Shown here piece by piece: positions 8,515 through 16,447 of a DNA stretch of 25,535 nt. Source of the stretch: Afipia sp. (GTDB lineage: Bacteria > Pseudomonadota > Alphaproteobacteria > Rhizobiales > Xanthobacteraceae); NCBI GenBank assembly GCA_020056155.1, contig JAGVII010000465.1:1-25535 (forward strand), written 5' to 3'. The translations under genes were made by a program, and so were the position numbers. Within the stretch, counting starts at the first letter, position 1; every line of letters begins with the position of its first letter. The notes under the pieces are model-generated. The model worked only from the letters and a program-made list of their open reading frames with translations, had not been told where the DNA came from and made no database searches.

Positions 8515-8520
8515 AAGGAG
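8515..8520 (+). promoter_or_regulatory. Strong ribosome binding site deciding a TTG start
   Basis: AAGGAG lies 7 nt before a TTG codon at 8528. This near-ideal site is the reason for placing the start of the acyl carrier protein there. The ATG at 8450 would add 26 hydrophobic, unconserved residues. Confidence 0.8.
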
Positions 8521-8527
8521 AGCCCCA

Positions 8528-8956
8528 TTGGACGTGCTGAAGGAAACGCAATCGATCCTGGAAGAAGCGTTGAACCTGAATGGAGATTCAGCGGCGTTCA
8601 CGCGCGATACGGTGCTATTTGGGGCCATCCAGGAACTCGACTCCATGGGCGTGGTTGCGGTAATCGCGATGATCGAGGCACGCTTTGGTTTTCCAGTTGG
8701 TTACGACGAGATTGATGCCACCACCTTCCAAACCGTAGGCACCCTGGCGGACTTCATTGAGCACAAGGTGCGCCACCACGCCCAGGAAGGGAATCGGGCA
8801 GCAGGCCATTCAACGGAATCGTCACCGTTGGCGCTTCATGTTCTTCTTGGATTGCCGGTGAATACCGGCCTGGAAACGGACGGTTTCCAACTCGCGATTG
8901 CCAACATGTGCGAGAACTGGACATTCCTCGCGACCAAAGTTGCGGAACTTGCCTGA
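8528..8956 (+). CDS. Acyl carrier protein, exosortase A system-associated type, with C-terminal extension
   Basis: Residues 1-83 form a phosphopantetheine-binding carrier domain with attachment serine S39 in QELDSMGVV. The acidic helix-II region IEARFGF and the end TFQTVGTLADFIEHK are typical of carrier proteins in exosortase A-linked loci. There they work with an acyl-CoA ligase, the PLP decarboxylase and two hydrolases. Only the decarboxylase is found here. The start is TTG at 8528, preceded by AAGGAG at 7 nt. After about residue 83 there are ~59 further residues (HHAQEGNRAAGHSTESS, then a hydrophobic tail ending ATKVAELA) that I do not recognise. This could be a native extension or an altered 3' end made by an insertion. 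A stem-loop follows the stop codon. Confidence 0.8.
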   Translation: MDVLKETQSILEEALNLNGDSAAFTRDTVLFGAIQELDSMGVVAVIAMIEARFGFPVGYDEIDATTFQTVGTLADFIEHKVRHHAQEGNRAAGHSTESSPLALHVLLGLPVNTGLETDGFQLAIANMCENWTFLATKVAELA

Positions 8957-8971
8957 CCAAACCTGAGACGA

Positions 8972-9007
8972 CAAAGGGAGTCGGCACAAGCGCGCCAACT
9001 CCCTTTG
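8972..9007 (+). terminator. Stem-loop after the acyl carrier protein gene, possible terminator
   Basis: Two 13-nt arms (CAAAGGGAGTCGG at 8972-8984 and CCAACTCCCTTTG at 8995-9007) pair with one mismatch around a 10-nt loop. It begins 15 nt after the stop codon. There is no T-run on either side, so it is not a classical intrinsic terminator. It may stabilise the 3' end or mark a junction. Confidence 0.4.
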
Positions 9008-9045
9008 CACGGATTATGAAGCCGTCACGTATCCGGTATATTTAG

Positions 9046-9072
9046 TTGCGGCACTTAACCTTAAGTCCGCAA
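9046..9072 (+). repeat. Near-perfect palindrome upstream of the recombinase gene
   Basis: The arms are TTGCGG-C-ACTTAA and TTAAGT-CCGCAA, separated by CC. They match over 12 bp with a single unpaired C in the left arm. Paired, inward-facing arms with a short centre resemble the core site of a tyrosine recombinase or a dimeric operator. It lies about 180 nt before the recombinase start. Which function applies is not determined. Confidence 0.55.
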
Positions 9073-9129
9073 TCACACCCCAATAGTAGAACAATTATTT
9101 CATTGCGTCAATCATATATAGCTTTTCTT

Positions 9130-9182
9130 TTTGTGACACTTTAAGTAGGCTTACACCAATAGCCGTCTATGCGTGTCACAAA
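9130..9182 (+). repeat. 10-bp inverted repeat upstream of the recombinase gene
   Basis: TTTGTGACAC at 9130-9139 is repeated inverted as GTGTCACAAA at 9173-9182 with a 33-nt spacer. The surrounding 9011-9220 stretch is AT-rich and gene-free. It could be a pair of protein-binding sites controlling the recombinase gene, or arm-type sites for recombination. Confidence 0.5.
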
Positions 9183-9252
9183 TGTCGTTACTATTTTTAC
9201 TTCCGGGAAATGACCTACGGAGCACCTCGGGCCACTGCCCTAGTTCGCTTAG

Positions 9253-12200
9253 GTGCCCTTGTGCCTGCGCGCGAGGTGGCGCTTGAAATATCTCTCAAGC
9301 CCCTTGCCCGCAATCACGCTCCCAGACCGCCTTGTACGTGCGCTTGATCGCCTGACCATCAAACCACGGGCCGCCGAACTCGACCTGGTGGTTCCAAAGC
9401 TGGCAGAAGCGTTAAGAGCTGTTGAGCTTATTTCAAACCAGCAACTTCCGCCGGCTATAACCGCCTTGGAGTCGGATCTTGAGGCGCTACTCGGTGAGCA
9501 CTCACGGAGATCATTGTCTCTAGCTTCACCTGGCGCCAGATCTCCGCGTGGCAAGGAGCAGAACCCCGAATTTGGACGCTATAAGGACTTCCCAGTAGCT
9601 GCCCTCTTCTATACATTGGATCACGACCTGATTCGAGGATTCCAGCCGCAGTTTCATGCCGCGATTGGACTACTCCTCCTCTCCCGTCTTGATCCGGAGA
9701 GCCCCGCCAAACCATCGGACCTGGAAAAGCTGGTCGCCTCCGACATACGAAAGTGCTTTACGTCAGACGGTTGGGCTGGCGCCCGATCGGCATTTCCCTC
9801 GATCGATCGCTCCCTGATTTCCCGCCTTCGCCAAGTACCAGCGCTTGTACAGGACCTGCCCCCAGGCCAACAGCAATTTTTCCGTTCATTCGCACGGCTC
9901 CTATCCGACTCACGCTTTCGGACATTTGATCGCATTGAACCGCTCCCACCTGAGGACGAAGCGACAGGCGGCCGCGAGTTGGCAGCGAACCTCGCTGTTA
10001 TCCGTCAGCCTCTACAATCCCGGGCGGCAGAAACCTCGGAAGATGACGACCTTCCCGAATTTCTGCTCGAAATTGATCCTGCATCGCGGCAGTCGGGCCA
10101 AACCGAGGACAGTGAGCGACTGCGGCTGATCAACGCCGCCCACAGGTTTGTCCGCGACAACCAGTTTCTCCCCTATCACCTGCGTTCGTTGCTTCCTGAA
10201 GAAGCCGTGGAAACGGCTCGACTGGCAATGACGCTGATCCTGAATCCAGAGTTTGCCCAAGCGGCATTCCTCGGCGCCATGGTCCTTCTCACTGGCCACA
10301 CGCCGGAAGATATCCTCGACTTTGTTGTCACCAATGGCGATGATCCTGCCAGATCCGATACTCCTTGGGGCACGCACTTCCTGGACTTGGACTCAGGCAA
10401 GTGGTGGCACAGCGGCCCGCATTGTCCCGGCCGGTTTTCTCCGAAGGTGGCACAGGAGGTTCTTCTTCAGCCGCACGCCAGCTGGATTGGACTTCCCCTA
10501 CCCCTCTTCATCCTTGAGTTCCTGCGAACCCGATTTAACGGACGGGCAGTGACGGTCGGGAACCTCACCGGCATCCGTGCAGCACAGGCCCGCTCGAACA
10601 TCACCGACTTCTGCCGGAAGGTGCGGGGAGAGTCATCCTGGACAAGAGTCTTCCCCGCCCGGTTGCGTGCCGATGCATTCAACTGGTGGATCCGTCAAAC
10701 CAGCGACGATTCCAGTTCCACGCTCGCGTGCGGGAATACCGAGTTCGCACCGACACCGCCCCTCTACTACTACGCCGAAGATGCGGACTCGATTCAGCGC
10801 CTCCACCTTCAGCGCATGGGCGATCTGGGATGGCCGGTCTCGCCCGCAAAAGCCACTGCCAATGCTAGGTTCGGTTCTTCCCTTCAGCCAACTGCAGCGG
10901 CAATCAGCAACCTGATTGCACACCTGTCCGGATCGGTCGAATCCACACGGGTTGCCTACCAGCAGGCACCGTCCCCGGCGACCATTGCGGCACACCACAA
11001 TGCCATGGTCCTCCACACCGCCGTGATGCTGATTTTTGCGAGCGGGCATCGACGCGCCATCGAGTATTGCCTGACGCTGGAGTCCATTTCCATCCGGGAT
11101 CAGCTGCTGGTCATCGCCGACAAGATCATATCGGCAGCCAACGCTGCGCGCCTGTTGGGACTTCCCGCCATCTGCGTCGCCCAGCTTCTCGAGTACATTG
11201 CCCACCTCGAAGTGCTTGCAGCCCGCGTTGCCCGCTATGCGCCGAATACCGGCGCCCGCATCCGCTCGCTGACGCATGGAGCAACGTCCGGAGCCAAGAT
11301 TCACCTCTTCGGCCTGCTGACGCCCGACCTGCAGGAATGGGCGGTACCTTCCGCACGGACGATCGAAGACCTTCTCGGAGACGCCTGGCCCCTCCCGCTG
11401 CATGCGCCGCGCCATGTACTTGAGAACGGCGGGCGTACCTTCGGACTGTCGGCAGAATTCAACCATTACCGCGCGGGCCACATCGGACTCGGACAACATC
11501 CGTGGTCGCACTGGTCTCCCCTCACCCCGTCAGACACCATCCGCTGCATTGGCGATGCTTCGGACAGAATGCTTATCGCGCAAGGATGGCAGGTGCTGCC
11601 AGGAATTGGCGGCCGCCCGCGGGCTCCCTCGTTTGCCGAGCGGACCTCGCCGGCGCAAGACGAACGTCCCCATACCCTGCCATCGTTACAAAAGGCGCGC
11701 GCCGCGTTGGCGCCACGTGGTCACCGACTGGTTCGAACAGCCATCCAATCCGTCAAAGCCAAGTCTGATACGGGGAGGTTCTCCGAATCAGAAGTGGCAC
11801 AAATGCGGGAAATCATCGAAGTCGGCGCGAGTGGCGACGTATGGCTTGCGGCGGCGGCAATCAACCTCCTGCGAAGATGGCTGAATCGGCACGATGCGCT
11901 GTTGCGCAGCGCCAGGCTTCCCGGAATGGCCTTGCCTGCCCTCGACCCACCCGTGTTTTCTCCGAACCTGGTGGCGGAGCTGCATCTGGCGGGCGAGTTT
12001 CGGGATGCGTTTCTTGTACATCTGGCGCAGCACCGGAAGATCAATCAGGTCACCGCTCGTGCCAGGGTCCTCGTCAGCCTCATCGCCTTCGGTGGACTGG
12101 TCCTCGATAACCGGATCGTCCCGGCCATCCGCGCACTCGACAGCATCTTCACGGCAGATCAGAAGCTTTGGATCGAGCTGGAGCGCCGCGATGGTGACGA

Positions 12201-14808
12201 AGATCTGGTCGAGTCCATTCGCAGGCCGCTCGACCCGATATCCAGTTGCCTGCTTCTTCAATACCGGAAGGCCGAACTGATCAGCCCGAAGGAACGCCCC
12301 GGTGATGGAGAAGTACTTGATGAGGCCAACCGGATAGTGAGGCAGGTTCGCAAGGAAGCGCACATAGACGGATTGCCCGGATCTATTGCTGCTGCCTGCA
12401 CTGCAATGGTTCCCTTCTACCGTTATCACCTGCCGGGAATGTTGTCCGCCATCGGTGACGGTCGAGCCGATAGTCATTGCCTGCCTCGCCCGGATTTCAT
12501 TCGCGTACTGGAAGGTCACCCGACGCTGGGGATCATTGACGAACCTACCAGCCCCGTATCGCCATCCGACAAGAAGACAGCCCACGACGACACCGCATGG
12601 ATTGGCGTGGCAAAGCAGGTCCTCAGGGAGATAGCCGAGATCCTGCGCGAGGCCCTACCGCCCACAGCCCTCGGCGGAAAGCGGGCATCCGAGTATCAGT
12701 TGAAGCAAAGCGACGTCCAGGAGAAGCTGGCAAACATCCGGTTGCCCGAAAAGTTGCCGGGGGTATTGCTCCTGCTCATCGCTTGGGTGCGCTCAATGTC
12801 CGAGGAAGGCGGACGAAGCGGTCGGCAACTCCGGACTTCAAGCGTTCGCACCTATTGGCACCGGATTGCATCCCCGCTTGTGGAAATCGGGCTAAGGGTC
12901 GATTTCAACGACGCCGACGAAGAAGAACTGGAAGACCTCTATTGTCAGATTCTCGACCTCGGCCCCCGTCGGAGTCGCCCACGCCGCGCGCGCGTGCTGC
13001 GAGACTTTCACGAACGCTGCGGCATGTCGTTGCCGGAGCTCGATTGGTACGAAATCGAACCTCGAATCAATCTCGATGTCGGTCGAGTCGACGCAAATCT
13101 CATCACACCAATCGAGTACCAGCGCATGCTCGACAAGCTCGCCGAATGCTACAAGATCCGGCCTGCCTATGCTCGCTCGCTGGCCTGCTTCATTCTCCTC
13201 ATGTACAAAGGCGGGCTTCGTATCGGCGACGTCCTCAGACTTTCACTGGACGATGTTCGCGTCGTCGGCAGCAACGTCATCATTCATGTCAGACGCAATG
13301 CCTTCGGCCGCCCCAAGACCCGCGCAGGACGACGGATCGTCCGCCTGACGAGCCCGACCCTTCGTGACACGGAGCGCGAACTGATCGAGGGGCAGATCCA
13401 GATCCGGCGTGACCTCTGCCGACGCGATGCCGAAGAAGCCTACAATGACGCCCGTATCTGCTGTTTCGGTCCGGGTAGCGACGGTATGGGACTTTATGAT
13501 CGTCAGTCACTCCAGAACGATCTGTGCGAGATCATGCGGTGGGCGACGGGACGCCTCGGAAGTCACCCCCACCACCTTCGCCACAGCTATGGTTCTTACA
13601 ACATTGCTGCGACCATGCCCATCGACCCCGGTAGTGTGATTTTCAGACAGCTGGTCGACTATTTCAGTTGTGAAAATCCGGCTTCAGCCGTCTTAAAGCA
13701 TCACCTGAACGACACGCGACTGAGTCGTCGCGTAATTCACGCGATCGCGGCAGAGCTTGGGCACGCATCTCCTGACACCACCTTTACCTATGAGCATTTG
13801 CATGAATGCGGGTTGGCCTGCGCCCTGTGGCGGTCCGCACCTGATCGAGTCGATGCTGTCGAACTGGTAACGTCGATGCCCAGTAGCAGTCGATACATGA
13901 TTTGTGAGGTGCTCACTGGTCTCAGTAACGCAGACTTGCGGCAACTCAAGTCTCGCGGCAAGGATGTCGGCGACCCTCGCGTGCTTGCCGAGATGATGAT
14001 CCGGCGCAATCCGATCTCACACGGCGTTCCGAATGGAGAAGCATGCGATCCCACATATGTGCCTAACTGGGTTCGGGAAGAAGTGACTCTCGAAGCGATC
14101 CATCTGGCACTGGTCGCCAATGTCGATGCCGAGTCCGATAGCAATGTTGATACAGCTGCTTGCGGTGAGGCAAATGCCGATGACGAAGATGGCAGTGCTT
14201 CCCTGACGAAACGACGTTCTAGCCTGTCCGATGAAACCGTGGCGGCGCTGTTGGACGTGGCTCATCGTCACAGACGCGCATGCAAGTACCAAACATACTT
14301 TGCCGCGTCTCACGACACCTCCCAGAATCGAAGCGACCTTCCACTGGTTCCAACAAACGCCCGCACCCATGGTCTGACCTCCCGATTCAATTCACTCCTG
14401 AGTCGTCTGGGGGAACCGATCATTCGTGATGGAATTAACGTGTGGGCCAGGAACTACCGGCCATCTGTCACCGGACTCGCTGCTTCTGATAATGAAGAGC
14501 TGGTCAGCATCGTGCAATTCATCCTGGCTTCCGGCTTTCCAATCAAGAAAGTGAGGCTGTCGTTCCCTGAGTCATTCCCAATTGAGCGGAAGAAGGACAC
14601 AATTCGGGCGCTTCGTGAAGCGAAGATCCCGCTTCTGACAAATGAGTTGCACACACCATCGAAGGGACAAGCCAGGTCTTCCCAAATCAATGTTCATCTG
14701 CTGTTGGAAGACGCTGACGGATCCCATTCGCGCGCACGCAGGATGGCGCATTTTCACCAGCTTTGCTATCTGCTCTGGCTCACATCCCTCAGGAGTCAAA
14801 CACGCTAG
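9253..14808 (+). CDS. Giant tyrosine recombinase/integrase with degenerate and intact recombinase halves
   Basis: The 1851-residue product contains a complete tyrosine recombinase domain at about residues 1290-1520. Its residues are R1323 (GGLRIGDVLRL), K1355 (FGRPKTRAG), H1440-x-x-R1443 (HHLRHS), H1504 (AAELGHAS) and nucleophile Y1513 (TFTYEHL). The first half resembles a second, decayed recombinase: FASGHRRAIEY (R600), H717-x-x-R720 in LHAPRHVL, and G742-H743, but no matching tyrosine. The region after 1520 (about 330 residues) is unrecognised. A GTG at 9253 directly follows an in-frame stop and has no good ribosome binding site, so the true start could be a little further in (for example TTG 9283). 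Ordinary integrases have 300-500 residues. Such enzymes move islands or transposon-like units; this one marks the left side of the accessory region. Confidence 0.85.
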   Translation: MPLCLRARWRLKYLSSPLPAITLPDRLVRALDRLTIKPRAAELDLVVPKLAEALRAVELISNQQLPPAITALESDLEALLGEHSRRSLSLASPGARSPRGKEQNPEFGRYKDFPVAALFYTLDHDLIRGFQPQFHAAIGLLLLSRLDPESPAKPSDLEKLVASDIRKCFTSDGWAGARSAFPSIDRSLISRLRQVPALVQDLPPGQQQFFRSFARLLSDSRFRTFDRIEPLPPEDEATGGRELAANLAVIRQPLQSRAAETSEDDDLPEFLLEIDPASRQSGQTEDSERLRLINAAHRFVRDNQFLPYHLRSLLPEEAVETARLAMTLILNPEFAQAAFLGAMVLLTGHTPEDILDFVVTNGDDPARSDTPWGTHFLDLDSGKWWHSGPHCPGRFSPKVAQEVLLQPHASWIGLPLPLFILEFLRTRFNGRAVTVGNLTGIRAAQARSNITDFCRKVRGESSWTRVFPARLRADAFNWWIRQTSDDSSSTLACGNTEFAPTPPLYYYAEDADSIQRLHLQRMGDLGWPVSPAKATANARFGSSLQPTAAAISNLIAHLSGSVESTRVAYQQAPSPATIAAHHNAMVLHTAVMLIFASGHRRAIEYCLTLESISIRDQLLVIADKIISAANAARLLGLPAICVAQLLEYIAHLEVLAARVARYAPNTGARIRSLTHGATSGAKIHLFGLLTPDLQEWAVPSARTIEDLLGDAWPLPLHAPRHVLENGGRTFGLSAEFNHYRAGHIGLGQHPWSHWSPLTPSDTIRCIGDASDRMLIAQGWQVLPGIGGRPRAPSFAERTSPAQDERPHTLPSLQKARAALAPRGHRLVRTAIQSVKAKSDTGRFSESEVAQMREIIEVGASGDVWLAAAAINLLRRWLNRHDALLRSARLPGMALPALDPPVFSPNLVAELHLAGEFRDAFLVHLAQHRKINQVTARARVLVSLIAFGGLVLDNRIVPAIRALDSIFTADQKLWIELERRDGDEDLVESIRRPLDPISSCLLLQYRKAELISPKERPGDGEVLDEANRIVRQVRKEAHIDGLPGSIAAACTAMVPFYRYHLPGMLSAIGDGRADSHCLPRPDFIRVLEGHPTLGIIDEPTSPVSPSDKKTAHDDTAWIGVAKQVLREIAEILREALPPTALGGKRASEYQLKQSDVQEKLANIRLPEKLPGVLLLLIAWVRSMSEEGGRSGRQLRTSSVRTYWHRIASPLVEIGLRVDFNDADEEELEDLYCQILDLGPRRSRPRRARVLRDFHERCGMSLPELDWYEIEPRINLDVGRVDANLITPIEYQRMLDKLAECYKIRPAYARSLACFILLMYKGGLRIGDVLRLSLDDVRVVGSNVIIHVRRNAFGRPKTRAGRRIVRLTSPTLRDTERELIEGQIQIRRDLCRRDAEEAYNDARICCFGPGSDGMGLYDRQSLQNDLCEIMRWATGRLGSHPHHLRHSYGSYNIAATMPIDPGSVIFRQLVDYFSCENPASAVLKHHLNDTRLSRRVIHAIAAELGHASPDTTFTYEHLHECGLACALWRSAPDRVDAVELVTSMPSSSRYMICEVLTGLSNADLRQLKSRGKDVGDPRVLAEMMIRRNPISHGVPNGEACDPTYVPNWVREEVTLEAIHLALVANVDAESDSNVDTAACGEANADDEDGSASLTKRRSSLSDETVAALLDVAHRHRRACKYQTYFAASHDTSQNRSDLPLVPTNARTHGLTSRFNSLLSRLGEPIIRDGINVWARNYRPSVTGLAASDNEELVSIVQFILASGFPIKKVRLSFPESFPIERKKDTIRALREAKIPLLTNELHTPSKGQARSSQINVHLLLEDADGSHSRARRMAHFHQLCYLLWLTSLRSQTR

Positions 14809-14819
14809 CGATGTCGAGC

Positions 14820-14839
14820 TGACCACGCATGCGTGGTCA
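14820..14839 (+). repeat. 20-bp perfect palindrome just after the recombinase gene
   Basis: TGACCACGCA is followed at once by its reverse complement TGCGTGGTCA, beginning 11 nt after the recombinase stop codon. There is no T-run, so it is not an intrinsic terminator. GTCAC at 14836-14840 also pairs with GTGAC at 14852-14856, which allows an alternative stem. It could be a recombination site at the end of the recombinase module, or a binding site for a dimeric protein. Confidence 0.6.
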
Positions 14840-14922
14840 CGAACCACATGGGTGACGGAACATTGCATGGCGACAAAATCTTGACTCGCCGGTACTCAGT
14901 GGTTAAGCTAATTGCAACTTTA

Positions 14923-14942
14923 CGGGTTTCTAAGCAAACCCG
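14923..14942 (+). repeat. Short perfect hairpin
   Basis: CGGGTTT at 14923-14929 and AAACCCG at 14936-14942 pair around a 6-nt loop (CTAAGC). It lies 115 nt beyond the recombinase stop and could end its transcript, but no T-run follows. Confidence 0.35.
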
Positions 14943-15246
14943 CCGTCGCCCAGCAGAGGTTCGCCAGGGCAAGGGAAGGCCAATCACCTAGTCCTTCTTT
15001 ACTCGCTGTTTCCCGGTTTGCAGCGCAAGAGCGTTCGCGGTTCTCAGTCCCGCGTGACTGCCTCCTACGTTTGACTGTCAGTCCAGCATTTCGCGATTCC
15101 TTGCCGAACAGTCGGCTGGGAAGCGCGATGCTGCGAAACATTCGAACTCCCAAATCGGATCCTCCTGCTTGCCCTTGGCCAAGTAGGTTCTCGCACTTGT
15201 CGTGCGCCATCACGATCGCGCGGCACACTAAAAGGGATTCCGCATC

Positions 15247-16029
15247 ATGAAGAAGCAGAACAAACTGAATCAAACGGCAATCACGACCTCTCTCCACCAT
15301 GCGCGTACGGGCTGCAAAGAGATGGTGCGGCTCGGCCGAATTGAATCGTCGATTGCGTCGAGCCCGCAGTTGGTAGATCCCCTTGCGATATTGAAGTGTG
15401 CGGGCAAAGTGTTGCCGCTCTTCGTCTCGTGCTCTTGCCTCACCGACGTTTCGTTGGGCGACCTGCACTTCGCCTGGACCGATGCAGACGAAGTCTCGCT
15501 TCTTGTCAGCGGCTGTGGCCTCGTAGTCGCTCATACCGACGAGTCATTGCTTGACGATGCTCAGAACATGTTGGACGCCGTAGTTCTGCTGGGGCGGCAC
15601 GCGCGGCTTCCCGCTTCACAGTTTGAGCAGGCTGCATGGCTCGAGGCCGCCAAACCAATTGGACTGGATTGGATCAGTCGCGTCCTGAAACTTGCCGCGG
15701 TACTCCAAAGAGCCGGCTGCTCGCTGACTATTGAGGACCAGCCTGCCATGTTTCCTCCGGTTGATTTTCAAACAACGCGCGTCTTGCCAACGTCACTTCA
15801 ACTCCAGTGCAGGAAGGTGTCCATCAACCTCGACAAGCAGACCGGTGAGCTGGACGCACAACTCCCTACGGGCATTCACCGCGCTGTCCCATTCAAGTGT
15901 GGCGATCCCGTTCTGTTCGCAAAGCTCTTGCGTGCATCCGGGGAGTTTGAGATCGACTGCCAACCAATGATCGATCTGCTTTCTCAAGATCCCCTTCAGC
16001 TTCACTCCGTCGATCTGATATCGATGTAG
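15247..16029 (+). CDS. Hypothetical protein, 260 residues, no recognised domain
   Basis: I do not recognise the family. The start ATG has a suitable ribosome binding site (AAAAGGGA, about 8 nt spacing), and the gene ends 8 nt before a strong intrinsic terminator on the same strand. Both favour this strand over an overlapping 204-codon frame on the minus strand. The protein begins basic (MKKQNKLNQ), has no signal peptide or clear membrane helix, and carries about nine scattered cysteines (including CSCLTD, SGCGLVV, AGCSL, FKCGD). The first half alternates short hydrophobic strands and helices. It lies downstream of the recombinase and could be a cargo gene or a partner of it. Confidence 0.6.
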   Translation: MKKQNKLNQTAITTSLHHARTGCKEMVRLGRIESSIASSPQLVDPLAILKCAGKVLPLFVSCSCLTDVSLGDLHFAWTDADEVSLLVSGCGLVVAHTDESLLDDAQNMLDAVVLLGRHARLPASQFEQAAWLEAAKPIGLDWISRVLKLAAVLQRAGCSLTIEDQPAMFPPVDFQTTRVLPTSLQLQCRKVSINLDKQTGELDAQLPTGIHRAVPFKCGDPVLFAKLLRASGEFEIDCQPMIDLLSQDPLQLHSVDLISM

Positions 16030-16037
16030 TAACACCT

Positions 16038-16066
16038 GGCGAGCCCTTCCGGGCTCGCCCCCTTTT
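16038..16066 (+). terminator. Intrinsic terminator of the 260-residue hypothetical gene
   Basis: A perfect 9-bp stem (GGCGAGCCC / GGGCTCGCC, 16038-16046 and 16051-16059) has a TTCC tetraloop and is followed by CCCC and TTTT. It begins 8 nt after the stop codon. The opposite strand has no T-run, so it acts on plus-strand transcripts. Confidence 0.85.
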
Positions 16067-16083
16067 GGGACATATCAGCACCA

Positions 16084-16269
16084 GTCTCTGGTAATCGTCC
16101 GGTTCGACTATTGACGACGGGTGATTCCCATCGTTTCCGGCGCAAGCTGGCGGATCTCGATTTCCTGGAGCCGGTCAAGGACGCCATGCGGACAGGATCG
16201 CACCGCCCCGCTCAGCTATATCGCTTGCGTTCCGGCAAGAGACCGGCGCTTCTTGATAGGAAACTCTAG
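16084..16269 (+). pseudogene. Remnant of a NUDIX-type regulator/hydrolase, C-terminal winged-helix part
   Basis: An open stretch without a plausible start codon or N-terminal domain encodes FRRKLADLDFLEPV, RTGSHRPAQLYRL and a tail ending LLDRKL before TAG at 16267-16269. This strongly resembles the winged-helix C-terminus of NrtR-like/NUDIX proteins, which regulate or act in NAD and related nucleotide metabolism. The NUDIX box and the N-terminal hydrolase domain are missing. The fragment directly follows the terminator of the upstream gene. It looks like the scar of an insertion or deletion. It is identified from remembered family patterns; a translated search would settle it. Confidence 0.6.
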
Positions 16270-16447
16270 CAAGCGAACAGGTTTGTAAGCAGCCGATCAG
16301 TGAAAGCGCGGACAGCAACTCGGCCATACCAGCCGCTGACTTATAAATAGTGATTCAATTGCTGAGAGGAATCTGAACAGCCACTTTCTGTACATCGAAC
16401 TAACCAGACCTTGCCCGTATTACCGTTCGCGAGACTCCGAAGTCGCC
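16270..16447. other. Gene-free stretch between convergent units
   Basis: Together with the NUDIX remnant, this forms a gap of about 380 nt with no intact gene. No clear terminator for the minus-strand cupin gene is visible here. I see no RNA gene. Confidence 0.5.

Larger units (their letters stand above)
14809..15246. other. Intergenic region without a recognisable gene
   Basis: These 438 nt separate the recombinase from the 260-codon gene. They hold a 20-bp palindrome, a 7-bp hairpin and, at the right end, the likely ribosome binding site (AAAAGGGA) of the next gene. The open frames across it on both strands lack similarity to known proteins and overlap the next gene. I see no tRNA. Confidence 0.6.

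Noticed and set aside
8754..9010. Minus-strand frames over the acyl carrier protein tail, considered as an alternative gene
   Set aside because: No recognisable product; the plus frame is continuous with the carrier domain and ends before a stem-loop.
10633..11511. 292-codon minus frame inside the recombinase
   Set aside because: Antisense to a frame open for 1851 codons that carries conserved motifs.
14920..15534. 204-codon minus frame overlapping the 260-residue gene
   Set aside because: No domain, and the start signal and terminator fit the plus-strand gene.
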